Shown: positions 1 to 8,589 of the stretch, one piece after another
Numbering within the stretch: position 1 is the stretch's first letter
Layout: the number at the start of each line of letters is the position of its first letter
Assembly (NCBI RefSeq): GCF_009811755.1
Contig: NZ_BLIV01000002.1
Span: 365,001 to 429,000, forward strand
Origin: Roseobacter cerasinus
GTDB taxonomy: Bacteria; Pseudomonadota; Alphaproteobacteria; Rhodobacterales; Rhodobacteraceae
Length of the DNA stretch: 64,000 nucleotides
Direction: 5' to 3'
Notes under the pieces: generated by a model
What the model was told of the DNA's origin: nothing
Seen by the model: only the letters and a program-made list of their open reading frames with translations
Database searches by the model: none
Translations under genes and position numbers: made by a program

Positions 1-473
1 CCCCGAAGGAAAGTTCCGGTCGTCAAAATCAGCCGTTCCGCTGAAATCTCTGTGCCGTTGTGAAGAGCAACGCCCTCAACCCGATCTCCGGCCATCCGGA
101 AATCGACAACCTCACCCATGACAATGGTCAAATTCTCGCAACTTGTCATTTCTGCGAGCATTTCCGACTGGTAGATTTTCCGATCTGACTGCGCGCGCGG
201 ACCCTGAACGGCTGGTCCCTTGCGGCGATTAAGCAATCGGAACTGAATACCAGCCTTATCCGCAACACGACCCATGACACCATCCAAGGCATCGATCTCA
301 CGAACAAGATGCCCCTTTCCCAAACCGCCAATCGCCGGATTGCAGGACATCGCCCCGATTCCATTCTCGTTCAAGGTAATCAAACCAGTCCGGGCGCCCA
401 TGCGTGCAGCCGCATGCGCGGCCTCGCACCCAGCATGCCCACCCCCAATCACCAATACATCAAAATGTTTCAC
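1..473 (-). CDS. mnmG: tRNA uridine-5-carboxymethylaminomethyl modification enzyme MnmG, N-terminal part
   Basis: FAD-binding partner of MnmE; together they install the (carboxymethyl)aminomethyl group on wobble U34 of certain tRNAs. The visible 157 residues begin [19 protein letters not shown], the GxGxxG dinucleotide-binding fold typical of MnmG/GidA, followed by the conserved stretch [17 protein letters not shown]. The start is a GTG at 473, because the reading frame opens inside the parS palindrome and no ATG lies upstream before the mnmE stop. The C-terminal three quarters run off the left edge. It lies 13 bp downstream of mnmE on the same strand, so co-transcription is likely; in relatives rsmG, parA and parB follow. 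Confidence 0.95.
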   Translation of the reverse strand, partial: MKHFDVLVIGGGHAGCEAAHAAARMGARTGLITLNENGIGAMSCNPAIGGLGKGHLVREIDALDGVMGRVADKAGIQFRLLNRRKGPAVQGPRAQSDRKIYQSEMLAEMTSCENLTIVMGEVVDFRMAGDRVEGVALHNGTEISAERLILTTGTFLR

Positions 474-481
474 GTGAAACA
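466..481. other. parS: parS centromere site
   Basis: The 16 bases TGTTTCACGTGAAACA form a perfect palindrome identical to the widely conserved chromosomal parS consensus bound by ParB. The site fills the 13-bp mnmE-mnmG gap and overlaps the GTG start of mnmG. Established knowledge: parS sites cluster near oriC and near parAB, which in alphaproteobacteria lie just beyond mnmG and rsmG. Confidence 0.9.
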
Positions 482-486
482 CTCCG

Positions 487-1773
487 CTATTTACCCAAGC
501 AAAAGCTCGAGAAGATTTCATCCAGCAAGGATTCTACGTCTATGCGCCCGACCACAGTTTCCAACGCTCGAATCGCACTTCGTAGCTCCTCCGCCGCTAT
601 ATCATAGCTTGCAGGACCTTGCTTAATGACCAGCCGGGCCTGACCCAGGATGTCAGATGCCGTCTGCATCGCAACTCGATGCCGTTCCCGCGTCGCCAGG
701 CCAATCCCACTTGCTCGTTTTTGCAAAATACCGTGCACCCGATTAACTAGTGTTGATACACCATATCCTGTCTTCCCAGATATACCGCCTACCACATCTT
801 CTTCCAAATCTGACTTTGGACGCAGGGTAATATCTGTAGGTCCCGGATTAATCAGCAGTTTCTCATCTGGCCGAGACAGGAAAACACGCAGGTCCGCAGC
901 TGCAGCCCTGTCTAGCCCGCGGGTGATGCCAATGCTCTCTATTTCATCCGCGCTCTCACGCAGACCAGCGGTATCAAGAAATGTGACGGGCAGACCTTTC
1001 AGATCCATGCTCACCTCGATCACATCGCGCGTGGTGCCCGCAATCTCAGATGTGATCGCCGCTTCCCGCCCGGCCAATCGATTCAGCAACGTCGACTTGC
1101 CGACGTTCGGTGGGCCAACTATGGCAACCTCAAACCCAGACCGGATACGTTCGGCCACAAAGGTCCCCGCGATTTCCTGCGTCAACTCGTCCTGCACAGC
1201 GCTCAGCAGGTCAAGCACTTCCCCGCTGACATCTTCCGGCACCTCCTCATCAGCGAAGTCAATTGTCGCCTCAATCAACGCAGCACAACGGATCAAGCGG
1301 CTGCGCCAGCCTTCAACGCGCGCACCGAAGTCACCGGAAAATACCCGCAAGGCCTGTTTGCGCTGCGCCTCAGTCTCCGCATCAATCAGATCCGCGAGAC
1401 CTTCGACCTGCGATAGATCCAGCTTACCGTTTTCCAAAGCCCGCCGGGTAAATTCGCCCGGCTCAGCCAGGCGAGCGCCGTCTTGCTTCCCCAAAGAGCT
1501 CAGCATTGCCTGCACGATGGACACGCTGCCGTGCAGATGAAACTCCACCACATCTTCGCCGGTAAAACTGCGCGGTGCGGCAAAACACAAGACCAGCGCC
1601 CGGTCGAGTATCTCACCATCAGCATCACGCAGAATCCGGGTTGCAGCCTCTCTGACCGGGGGCAGAGACCCGATCAGGCTAAGCGCAATGGTAAAGGCAT
1701 CCGGTCCGGACAGCCGGACAACCGACACCCCGGCCCGCCCTTGGGCAGTGGCAAGCGCAAAGACTGTATCCAT
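487..1773 (-). CDS. mnmE: tRNA modification GTPase MnmE
   Basis: Cytosolic dimeric GTPase acting with MnmG on tRNA U34. The 428 residues show the N-terminal tetrahydrofolate-binding domain, a helical domain and an inserted G domain: G1 GPPNVGKS (220-227), G2 GTTRD (246-250) and G3 DTAG (267-270). The C-terminus ends CLGK, a variant of the usual CIGK whose Cys is conserved. The position expected for G4 NKxD reads PKSD (319-322), so the first Asn is not conserved. It lies 30 bp downstream of rho on the same strand and directly upstream of mnmG. Confidence 0.96.
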   Translation of the reverse strand: MDTVFALATAQGRAGVSVVRLSGPDAFTIALSLIGSLPPVREAATRILRDADGEILDRALVLCFAAPRSFTGEDVVEFHLHGSVSIVQAMLSSLGKQDGARLAEPGEFTRRALENGKLDLSQVEGLADLIDAETEAQRKQALRVFSGDFGARVEGWRSRLIRCAALIEATIDFADEEVPEDVSGEVLDLLSAVQDELTQEIAGTFVAERIRSGFEVAIVGPPNVGKSTLLNRLAGREAAITSEIAGTTRDVIEVSMDLKGLPVTFLDTAGLRESADEIESIGITRGLDRAAAADLRVFLSRPDEKLLINPGPTDITLRPKSDLEEDVVGGISGKTGYGVSTLVNRVHGILQKRASGIGLATRERHRVAMQTASDILGQARLVIKQGPASYDIAAEELRSAIRALETVVGRIDVESLLDEIFSSFCLGK

Positions 1774-1802
1774 ATCTTAACTCACTGTATTTAAACAATA
1801 AG

Positions 1803-3110
1803 TCAGGTATTCATCGAATCGAAGAAGTCCGAATTTGTCTTGGTCTGTTTCAACTTGGAAATCAGGAATTCGATGGCGTCGGTGGTGCCCATCGGATTCA
1901 GAATCCGGCGCAGTACAAAGGTTTTCTGAAGATCGACCTTGTCGACCAACAGGTCTTCCTTGCGGGTACCGGATTTGAGAATGTCCATGGCCGGGAACAC
2001 ACGCTTGTCAGCCACCTTGCGGTCCAGCACAATTTCGGAGTTACCGGTGCCTTTGAATTCTTCAAAGATCACCTCATCCATCCGGCTGCCCGTATCGATC
2101 AGCGCCGTCGCGATGATGGTCAGCGAGCCACCCTCCTCGATGTTCCGCGCCGCACCGAAGAACCGCTTGGGCCGCTGCAAGGCATTCGCATCCACACCGC
2201 CCGTGAGAACCTTACCCGAGGACGGCACCACAGTGTTGAAGGCACGGCCCAGGCGCGTGATCGAGTCCAGCAGGATCACCACATCCCGCTTGTGTTCCAC
2301 CAGCCGTTTGGCTTTTTCGATCACCATGTCCGACACCGCAACGTGCCGCGTGGCCGGTTCATCAAAGGTTGACGAGACAACCTCTCCTTTGACTGAGCGT
2401 TGCATATCAGTGACTTCTTCGGGCCGCTCATCGATCAGCAAGACGATCAGATAGCATTCCGGATGGTTCCGTTCGATCGAATTGGCAATGTTCTGCAACA
2501 GCACGGTCTTGCCCGTCCGCGGGGGCGCCACGATCAGCGACCGCTGTCCTTTACCAATGGGCGAGACCAAATCGATGATCCGGGCTGAACGGTCTTTCAC
2601 CGTCGGGTCGTCGGTTTCCATGGTTAGACGTTCATCTGGATAAAGCGGCGTCAGGTTCTCAAAGGCCACCTTATGGCGGGCCTTTTCAGGCTCTTCGAAG
2701 TTGATCTGGGTTACGTCGAGCAGGCCGAAGTACCGCTCATTATCATCCGGCGCACGGATCACACCTTCAATCGTATCGCCTGTGCGCAGCGAAAACTTGC
2801 GGATCATCTCGGGCGAGACATAGATATCATCCGGCCCCGGCAGATAATTCGCCTCAGGGGAGCGCAGAAACCCGAACCCGTCCTGCAGGACCTCCAACAC
2901 ACCGTCGCCAGAGATTTCCCAGCCTTCATCCGCGCGTTCACGCAGGATTTGGAACATCATCTCGCCTTTGCGCATGGTCGATGCGTTTTCGATCTCCAGA
3001 TCCTCCGCCATCGACAGAAGGCTTTTCGGACTCTTGCGCTTCAGATCAGCGAGGTTCAGCGTTTCCACTTGCTCGGGCGCTGTGGGTGTGTCGCTCATGT
3101 CAGATGTCAT
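1803..3110 (-). CDS. rho: transcription termination factor Rho
   Basis: Hexameric RNA-dependent ATPase/helicase that ends transcription at Rho-dependent sites. The sequence shows the N-terminal helical RNA-binding region ([16 protein letters not shown]), the cold-shock-like primary RNA site (GFGFLRS), Walker [10 protein letters not shown] and Walker [17 protein letters not shown]. An in-frame extension to 3206 exists, but a GAGG Shine-Dalgarno sits about 8 bases before the ATG at 3110, giving 435 residues, close to the family length of about 420. A second ATG at 3098 is possible. It lies between hemJ and mnmE. Confidence 0.96.
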   Translation of the reverse strand: MTSDMSDTPTAPEQVETLNLADLKRKSPKSLLSMAEDLEIENASTMRKGEMMFQILRERADEGWEISGDGVLEVLQDGFGFLRSPEANYLPGPDDIYVSPEMIRKFSLRTGDTIEGVIRAPDDNERYFGLLDVTQINFEEPEKARHKVAFENLTPLYPDERLTMETDDPTVKDRSARIIDLVSPIGKGQRSLIVAPPRTGKTVLLQNIANSIERNHPECYLIVLLIDERPEEVTDMQRSVKGEVVSSTFDEPATRHVAVSDMVIEKAKRLVEHKRDVVILLDSITRLGRAFNTVVPSSGKVLTGGVDANALQRPKRFFGAARNIEEGGSLTIIATALIDTGSRMDEVIFEEFKGTGNSEIVLDRKVADKRVFPAMDILKSGTRKEDLLVDKVDLQKTFVLRRILNPMGTTDAIEFLISKLKQTKTNSDFFDSMNT

Positions 3111-3237
3111 GGAAAATACCTCAATCCAGCCTCGGCGATCTGCGGGCTGAATGTTGAATGAAAATGTCAGGTCTGCGCCATCCCCGGACGGGGTGGTGCT
3201 TTGCACATAAGAGCACGAACACTGAGAGTCAATTCTT

Positions 3238-3687
3238 TCAGAAACGAACGACCACTGACAAAACGATCAGCACCATCAGCAAGGTGGGCACCTCGTTCAT
3301 CATCCGGTATTGCCGACCGGTGAATTGGTTGGCGCCGTTCATGAAATCCTTTCGCCGCAATCCAAGCCAGTGATGAAACCACGTCATCCCCAGCACCCCT
3401 GCCGCTTTGGTCCAGGGCCAGATCTCAGCCCAGCTGACGATGCCCGGTGTAAACACGAGGCACAGGCCAAACACCCATGTGGCAATCATGGCCGGGTTCA
3501 TGATCACCCGCAGCAGCTTCAACTCCATGGTCTGGAACAAAACGTGGGTCTCACCGCTCTGTCCAACTGTCTCGGTGTGATAGACAAACAGACGTGGCAG
3601 ATAGAACAGCCCGGCCATCCAAGCGATCACAGACATGATGTGAAACGCTTTGATCCATGGATACATCAGGGCAAGTAGGTCTGACAT
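3238..3687 (-). CDS. hemJ: protoporphyrinogen oxidase HemJ
   Basis: Integral membrane haem-biosynthesis enzyme oxidising protoporphyrinogen IX to protoporphyrin IX. The 149-residue protein has four hydrophobic segments and the family signature beginning [20 protein letters not shown], followed by [10 protein letters not shown], with the conserved His near residue 15. The ATG at 3687 is chosen because GGAG lies 6-7 bases upstream; an alternative GTG at 3708 adds seven residues. HemJ-type enzymes are the usual protoporphyrinogen oxidase in alphaproteobacteria. It is upstream of rho on the same strand; hemE, often adjacent in relatives, is not seen here. Confidence 0.92.
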   Translation of the reverse strand: MSDLLALMYPWIKAFHIMSVIAWMAGLFYLPRLFVYHTETVGQSGETHVLFQTMELKLLRVIMNPAMIATWVFGLCLVFTPGIVSWAEIWPWTKAAGVLGMTWFHHWLGLRRKDFMNGANQFTGRQYRMMNEVPTLLMVLIVLSVVVRF

Positions 3688-4090
3688 GTGAATCTCCGGG
3701 CTGCTCACCTCTCTTATTCATTAATAAGAAAAGAGAAAAGAATGATGATTTGGTAGGGCAGCCAGCTTCTGTGGATTACGATGTTGTCCCTGTGGTTCTC
3801 CGACTTGGGACAACTACACCCCGGTTTCTACCGAGTCTGGGTATCATCAGATATATTACATAAAATCAGTATCTTATGAGATCGGAAATTTCCGTCAGGC
3901 TTGGACAACCATGTGCGTAATTTGCCTGATCCTGGCTTATCCCCATCACCGGGTTTGTCCTTCTCCGCAGCCTCATATCTTTTGAATTGGCTGATCTTGT
4001 CCACTGGGTTTCTTTTCCTTGCAGGATGTGGGGATTTTCCTCAGAAGAACATATTGAGAAAACGTTAACGCTACACACAGGCTTACCCAC
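3688..4090. other. oriC: candidate chromosomal replication origin (oriC) in the hemJ-maf gap
   Basis: A 403-bp gene-free gap between genes transcribed away from each other (hemJ/rho/mnmE leftward, maf/aroE/coaE/dnaQ rightward). Near-matches to the DnaA box TTATCCACA: TAATCCACA on the minus strand at 3770-3778, TTATCCCCA at 3938-3946 and TTACCCACA at 4083-4091 (one mismatch each), TTACGCACA on the minus strand at 3912-3920 and TTGTCCACT at 3997-4005 (two each). An AT-rich patch at about 3843-3882 could be the unwinding element. Two GANTC sites lie at 3690-3694 and 3833-3837. In Caulobacter the origin precedes the same maf-aroE-coaE-dnaQ-secB run. The origin call is an inference. Confidence 0.55.
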
Positions 4091-4690
4091 ATGGCTCACC
4101 CCCTGATCCTGGCGTCCTCCTCGACCATTCGAGCGCAGCTGTTGCGGCAGGCTGCTGTGACGTTCGTGGTTGAGCCTGCGCGTGTCGATGAAGATATGGT
4201 CCGCGATGCGCTGTTGGCGGAGCAAGCGCCGCCGCGCGATATTGCAGATGCGCTGGCCGAATTGAAGGCACGCAAAGTCAGTGAAAAGCACCCTGACGCG
4301 CTGGTTTTGGGCTGCGATCAGGTTCTTGATCACCGTGGAGCGCTCTTTTCCAAGCCTCAAACGCCTGGTGAGGCCACCGAGCAGTTGCACGCCCTGCGCA
4401 ATGATCGGCATATGCTCCTGTCCGCCGCGGTCATCTGCGAGGCAGGCCGCCCGGTGTGGCGTCATGTCGGGCAGGTCCGGCTACAGATGCGGGACGCGTC
4501 AGACGAGTATCTTTCCGGGTATGTAACCCGGAATTGGGACAGCATCCAGCATGCTGTTGGCGCCTATAAGCTGGAAGAAGAAGGTGTGCGGCTCTTTTCT
4601 GGGATCGAGGGTGACTACTTCAATGTTCTGGGCCTGCCTCTGGTGCATGTCCTGTCCTACCTGACACTACGTGGAGTGATTGAAAGATGA
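4091..4690 (+). CDS. Maf family nucleotide pyrophosphatase
   Basis: Maf proteins hydrolyse non-canonical or modified nucleoside triphosphates to monophosphates. The 199 residues begin MAHPLILASSSTIRAQLL, containing the ASxSxxR-type substrate loop; a central LVLGCDQVL segment and GAYKLEEEGVRLFSGIEGD match the family. Which Maf subfamily (dTTP/UTP or m7GTP) cannot be settled by eye. No clear Shine-Dalgarno precedes the ATG. Its stop overlaps the aroE start by four bases (ATGA), opening a maf-aroE-coaE-dnaQ operon that runs away from the proposed origin. Confidence 0.88.
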   Translation: MAHPLILASSSTIRAQLLRQAAVTFVVEPARVDEDMVRDALLAEQAPPRDIADALAELKARKVSEKHPDALVLGCDQVLDHRGALFSKPQTPGEATEQLHALRNDRHMLLSAAVICEAGRPVWRHVGQVRLQMRDASDEYLSGYVTRNWDSIQHAVGAYKLEEEGVRLFSGIEGDYFNVLGLPLVHVLSYLTLRGVIER

Positions 4691-5535
4691 GTGATATGTC
4701 CTCTCCGCCGTCTAAGATCCCCTTGGCGGGCGTGATCGGCGCGCCAATTGCCCACTCAAAATCGCCGCGCGTGCATCGGCATTGGTTGACACGCTACGGT
4801 GTGCAGGGGTTTTACATTCCAATGGATGTGAGCGCGCCTAATCTACGCGAGGTACTTCAGACTTTGCCAAAAGCCGGGTTTGTCGGAGTGAACATCACGA
4901 TCCCGCATAAGGAGGCTGTGCTCGACATCGCGGATCTGATCACAGATCGCGCCACGCTCATCGGCGCTGCCAACACGTTGATTTTTCGACAAGATGGCAA
5001 GATTCACGCTGACAATACGGATGGGTATGGATTTCTCGAAAACCTGAAGGCGGGCGCGCCTAACTGGGTGCCAAAGAACGGGCCCGCTGCGGTTTTGGGT
5101 GCGGGCGGCGCGGCGCGGGCGGTTCTCGCGTCTTTGTTGGAGGCGGGTGTGCCGGAGATCATGATCTCGAATCGCACCCGGGTCCGCGCCGAGAAACTGC
5201 AGGAGGATTTTGGTAATCGCATCACGGTTGTCGATTGGGTCCAAGCTGGCAACATGATGGAACAGGCCAGCCTGGTGGTGAACACATCTTCACTTGGCAT
5301 GGTCGGAAAACCAGATATGCGGGTGCCGTTGGACGGGCTGAAAAAAGGAACGGTGGTGACCGACCTCGTCTATACTCCGTTGAAAACCCGCCTGCTTGAG
5401 GTCGCTGAAGAGCGTGGGTGCATCACCGTCGATGGGCTTGGCATGTTGCTGCATCAGGCGGTACCGGGGTTTGAGCGATGGTTTGGCCCCCGCCCCGTCG
5501 TTGATGATGCTACCCGTGCGGCGGTGCTTGGCTGA
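4687..5535 (+). CDS. aroE: shikimate dehydrogenase
   Basis: NADPH-dependent reduction of 3-dehydroshikimate to shikimate in aromatic amino acid synthesis. The 282 residues show the substrate-binding motif GAPIAHSKSP near residue 18, the NITIPHKE segment with the catalytic Lys, the NTDGYGF motif, and the nucleotide-binding loop VLGAGGAARAV followed by NRTRVRAEKL. It overlaps maf by four bases upstream and coaE by one base downstream (TGATG), so translation is probably coupled. Confidence 0.95.
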   Translation: MSDMSSPPSKIPLAGVIGAPIAHSKSPRVHRHWLTRYGVQGFYIPMDVSAPNLREVLQTLPKAGFVGVNITIPHKEAVLDIADLITDRATLIGAANTLIFRQDGKIHADNTDGYGFLENLKAGAPNWVPKNGPAAVLGAGGAARAVLASLLEAGVPEIMISNRTRVRAEKLQEDFGNRITVVDWVQAGNMMEQASLVVNTSSLGMVGKPDMRVPLDGLKKGTVVTDLVYTPLKTRLLEVAEERGCITVDGLGMLLHQAVPGFERWFGPRPVVDDATRAAVLG

Positions 5536-6125
5536 TGTTTCGGATTGGGCTGACCGGCTCCATTGGCATGGGCAAGAGCACGACGGCCCAAATGTTCGTG
5601 GACGAGGGTTGCGCTCTTTGGGATGCTGATGCGGCTGTGCACCGGCTATATGCCGAGGGCGGTGCGGCGGTGGTGCCCCTGGCCCAGTTGTTCCCGGAGG
5701 TCGTGCAGGAGGGGGTGATCGCACGTGACGCGCTGCGGGCGGTCATCGCACGCGATCCTGGGGCCCTCGGAGCCATTGAAAAAATTGTACATCCGTTGGT
5801 CGCCAAGGACCGTGCCGATTTTATGGCCGTCACAGACGCTGACATCGTCGTTCTCGACATTCCGCTACTGTTCGAAACCGGAGGTGAGGCGCAGGTTGAT
5901 GCGGTGGTTTGCGTCTCTGTAGAGCCAGAGGTTCAAAAAGCCCGGGTTCTTGCGCGCGGCACAATGCAAGAGGCGGACTTTGACCGAATTCTCGCAAAGC
6001 AGATACCCAACGCCGAGAAATGTGCCAGATCGGATTATGTCATTCAGACCGATACGCTTGAACATGCCCGCGCGCAGGTTCAGGATATTGTCCGTCAGAT
6101 CAGGGAAACAAAGACCCATGCGTGA
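5535..6125 (+). CDS. coaE: dephospho-CoA kinase
   Basis: Last step of coenzyme A synthesis: ATP-dependent phosphorylation of the 3'-hydroxyl of dephospho-CoA. The 196-residue protein begins [18 protein letters not shown], carrying the P-loop GSIGMGKS, followed by [10 protein letters not shown] and the family segment DIPLLFETG. Length and motifs are normal. It starts one base before the end of aroE and overlaps the dnaQ start by eight bases. Confidence 0.95.
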   Translation: MFRIGLTGSIGMGKSTTAQMFVDEGCALWDADAAVHRLYAEGGAAVVPLAQLFPEVVQEGVIARDALRAVIARDPGALGAIEKIVHPLVAKDRADFMAVTDADIVVLDIPLLFETGGEAQVDAVVCVSVEPEVQKARVLARGTMQEADFDRILAKQIPNAEKCARSDYVIQTDTLEHARAQVQDIVRQIRETKTHA

Positions 6126-6804
6126 GATTGTCCTCGACACCGAAACCACGGGCTTTGATCCGGAAACCGGTGACCGGATTGTAGAAATCGGCGCGGTTGA
6201 GCTGATGGGTCACATGGCGACGGGCAAGACCTATCATCAGTACATCAACCCCGAACGGGCAATGCCGGAAGAGGCCTTCCAGGTGCACGGTCTGGGGGAT
6301 GAGTTCCTACGCGACAAGCCCAAGTTTGCTGAGGTTGGCCAGGCGTTTCTCGACTTCATCGGCGACGCCAAGCTGGTGATCCACAATGCAGCCTTTGACA
6401 TCAAGTTCCTGAATGCTGAGCTGGGCTGGATGGGTCTGCCAAAGATCCCATGGGAGCAGGCCATCGACACGTTGGAGATCGCGCGCAAGCGGTTCCCCGG
6501 TTCCCCGGCATCGCTTGATGCGCTGTGTCGGCGGTTCGCGATCGACAATTCCTCGCGCACACTGCACGGCGCGCTTCTCGACAGTGAGATTCTGGCGGAG
6601 GTTTATCTGGAACTGATTGGCGGTCGCCAGCCCGACTTTGGTTTGCAGAGCATGTCGGGCGCAGGCGGCACGGAAGCTGGCGAGGCCTGGACACCCCCGC
6701 CGAGGCCGTCGCCTCTCGAACCACGATTGTCGGAAAAAGAAGCTGCCGCCCATGCCGAGTTTGTCTCAAAGCTGGGCGACAGCGCATTATGGTTGAAAAG
6801 CTGA
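6118..6804 (+). CDS. dnaQ: DNA polymerase III epsilon subunit (3'-5' proofreading exonuclease)
   Basis: Proofreading subunit of the replicative polymerase. The DEDDh exonuclease motifs are visible: LDTETTG (Exo I), HNAAFD (Exo II) and HGALLDSE (Exo III). The C-terminal tail is Pro-rich and probably tethers to the alpha subunit, as in the family. The frame opens further upstream inside coaE, but [12 protein letters not shown] at 6118 matches the usual N-terminus, giving 228 residues. It is the last gene of the maf operon and ends three bases before the convergent secB. Confidence 0.95.
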   Translation: MREIVLDTETTGFDPETGDRIVEIGAVELMGHMATGKTYHQYINPERAMPEEAFQVHGLGDEFLRDKPKFAEVGQAFLDFIGDAKLVIHNAAFDIKFLNAELGWMGLPKIPWEQAIDTLEIARKRFPGSPASLDALCRRFAIDNSSRTLHGALLDSEILAEVYLELIGGRQPDFGLQSMSGAGGTEAGEAWTPPPRPSPLEPRLSEKEAAAHAEFVSKLGDSALWLKS

Positions 6805-6807
6805 CGA

Positions 6808-7287
6808 TCAGGCGTCGGCTTTTGGGGTCTCTTCAGACTGGCGGCGCGCCAGCTCGTTGCGGTAAAGCGCGAGGAAGTCGATGTTTTCCAGGTTCAGCGG
6901 CGGGAAGCCACCGTCGCGGGTCACATCGCTGACGACACGGCGCAGGAACGGGAAGATCATGCGCGGGCATTCGATCAGCAGGAAGGGGTGCAGCTGGTCT
7001 TCAGCGACATTTTCGATCTGGAAGATACCGGCATAGTCTATCTCAAGCACAAACAGTGTTGCGTCGCCGTCTTTGGCCTTGGAGGTCACGTTCAGCTTGA
7101 TTGCGCTTTCATATTGCCCTTCGGTCGTACGTTTTTTTGCGTCAAGATTGACCTGGACCTGAATGTCAGGCTGCACATCAGCAGGGGCGCCTTTTTGCGC
7201 CATGATGTTTTCAAAAGACATGTCACGAACGAATTGTCCAAGCACACGCATTTGCGGCGCTGGGATTTGTGCTTCGGCTTCAGCCAT
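6808..7287 (-). CDS. secB: protein-export chaperone SecB
   Basis: Tetrameric cytosolic chaperone that keeps preproteins unfolded and delivers them to SecA. The 159 residues include the family stretches QIPAPQMRVLGQFVRDMSFEN and VLEIDYAGIFQIEN, and the C-terminal segment with FPPLNLENIDFLALY. A GGAG Shine-Dalgarno precedes the ATG at 7287. It converges tail-to-tail with dnaQ, leaving only three bases between the stop codons. Confidence 0.96.
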   Translation of the reverse strand: MAEAEAQIPAPQMRVLGQFVRDMSFENIMAQKGAPADVQPDIQVQVNLDAKKRTTEGQYESAIKLNVTSKAKDGDATLFVLEIDYAGIFQIENVAEDQLHPFLLIECPRMIFPFLRRVVSDVTRDGGFPPLNLENIDFLALYRNELARRQSEETPKADA

Positions 7288-7348
7288 TGAGATCTCTCCT
7301 AGAGAAAAAATAAATCCGGGCGAGCCTTAGCAGCTTGCAGCCCATGGC

Positions 7349-7825
7349 TCAATGGTCGGACCACTTCGACGGGCCGGGCCGGGCCGTCGGCTCTCTCGGC
7401 ACCTCGGTAAACTCTCCATCAATGACATCGCCCTGCTGGTGCGGTCGCTGCGGACGCGGTCTGGCCTCGAAGCTCTGCACGTTGATCCGGCTGCGCAGCG
7501 CCTTGAAGACGGCCACACGCACCGCCGGAACCAGCAGTAGAAAGCCAACCGCATCCGTAAAAAACCCAGGCGTGAGCAACAAAGCACCGGAAAACAGGAT
7601 CATCGCCCCGTGCACCAGCGGTTCTGTCGGGTCGCGCAGATCCGAGAAGGAGCTTTTCAGCTGGCTCATCGCCAGAAGCCCCTGATTGCGCACAAGCCAA
7701 GTGCCCGCGATGGCCGTCAGCACGACAGTGACCAGGGTCCAGCCAAGACCAATGGCCCCGCCAATTTGGATGAACAGGGTGATTTCGATCAGTGGGACCG
7801 CAAGAAAAGCGATAAATAGCCACAT
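7349..7825 (-). CDS. fxsA: FxsA family membrane protein
   Basis: Small inner-membrane protein named for suppression of F-plasmid exclusion of phage T7; its cellular role is unclear. The 158 residues start MWLFIAFLAVPLIEITLF, the hallmark FxsA N-terminus, followed by three more hydrophobic segments including LLLTPGFFTDAVGFLLLVP. The charged tail is cytosolic. The frame is open to 7906, but the ATG at 7825 begins the conserved domain and has AGGA upstream. In relatives fxsA sits between secB and timA, as here. Confidence 0.9.
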   Translation of the reverse strand: MWLFIAFLAVPLIEITLFIQIGGAIGLGWTLVTVVLTAIAGTWLVRNQGLLAMSQLKSSFSDLRDPTEPLVHGAMILFSGALLLTPGFFTDAVGFLLLVPAVRVAVFKALRSRINVQSFEARPRPQRPHQQGDVIDGEFTEVPREPTARPGPSKWSDH

Positions 7826-7929
7826 ATTGATGTGTCCTTTCCTGGAGCGAGAGTGGACTTGCCACGGCCCGCCACCTACATAAGAGGGAAATCCGCCCGT
7901 TTCCATGATTTACCCCACATGAGGTACAT

Positions 7930-8589
7930 ATGAACTCCCCCTTGATACAGCTGTTGGTGCTGGCTGGCATCGCTGTTTTTCTGATCCTGCGATTGAAGAA
8001 CGTGTTGGGGACACGGGACGGGTTCGAACAACCACCCCTGCCCAAACCCCAGGCACGATCTCGTACGGGTCCGGAGTTCGAGGTGATCGATGGCGGGCCG
8101 GATCTCGACATCACCGATCATGTCGAAGAAGACAGCCCGGCGGCCAAGGCTCTGGCAGAGATGAAACGGGTTGAGCCCTCCTTTAGCGTGACAGAGTTTC
8201 TGGGGGGTGCGCGCAGCGCGTATGAGATGATCGTCATGGGATACGAAAAGGGTGAACTCTCCGATATCCAACCGTTCCTGGCGGAGGATATTTATGAATC
8301 CTTCGTTGACGGTATCGCTGCCCGCGAAGACCAGGGGCTAACGGTCGAATCCAACTTCATTGGCGTGCGAGAGCTTAAGCTTGTCGACGCGACCTTTGAT
8401 GATGACACGCAGGAAGCAGAGCTGACGATCCGCTTTGTGGCCGAGCTCACCTCGGTGGTGCGCAACGCTGAAGGTGAAGTGATTGACGGAGATCCCAAAG
8501 AGATCAAACGTCAGAAAGACACCTGGTCGTTTGCGCGCGTCATGGGGGCGGATGATCCGAATTGGTTGCTGGTGTCCACAGACGCATGA
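7930..8589 (+). CDS. timA: Tim44/TimA family membrane-anchored adaptor
   Basis: Alphaproteobacterial homologue of the mitochondrial import motor anchor Tim44. The 219 residues have one N-terminal membrane anchor (IQLLVLAGIAVFLILRL), a variable acidic linker and a C-terminal Tim44-like domain (from about 85) ending with KRQKDTWSFARVMGADDPNWLLV. Its bacterial function is not firmly known; work in Caulobacter places TimA at the inner membrane. GAGG lies six bases before the ATG. It diverges from fxsA and its stop overlaps the mltA start. Confidence 0.88.
   Translation: MNSPLIQLLVLAGIAVFLILRLKNVLGTRDGFEQPPLPKPQARSRTGPEFEVIDGGPDLDITDHVEEDSPAAKALAEMKRVEPSFSVTEFLGGARSAYEMIVMGYEKGELSDIQPFLAEDIYESFVDGIAAREDQGLTVESNFIGVRELKLVDATFDDDTQEAELTIRFVAELTSVVRNAEGEVIDGDPKEIKRQKDTWSFARVMGADDPNWLLVSTDA

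Noticed and set aside
3866-4465. 199-codon frame on the minus strand across the hemJ-maf gap
   Set aside because: It is antisense to maf over most of its length and has Arg/His-rich composition; no family match is evident.
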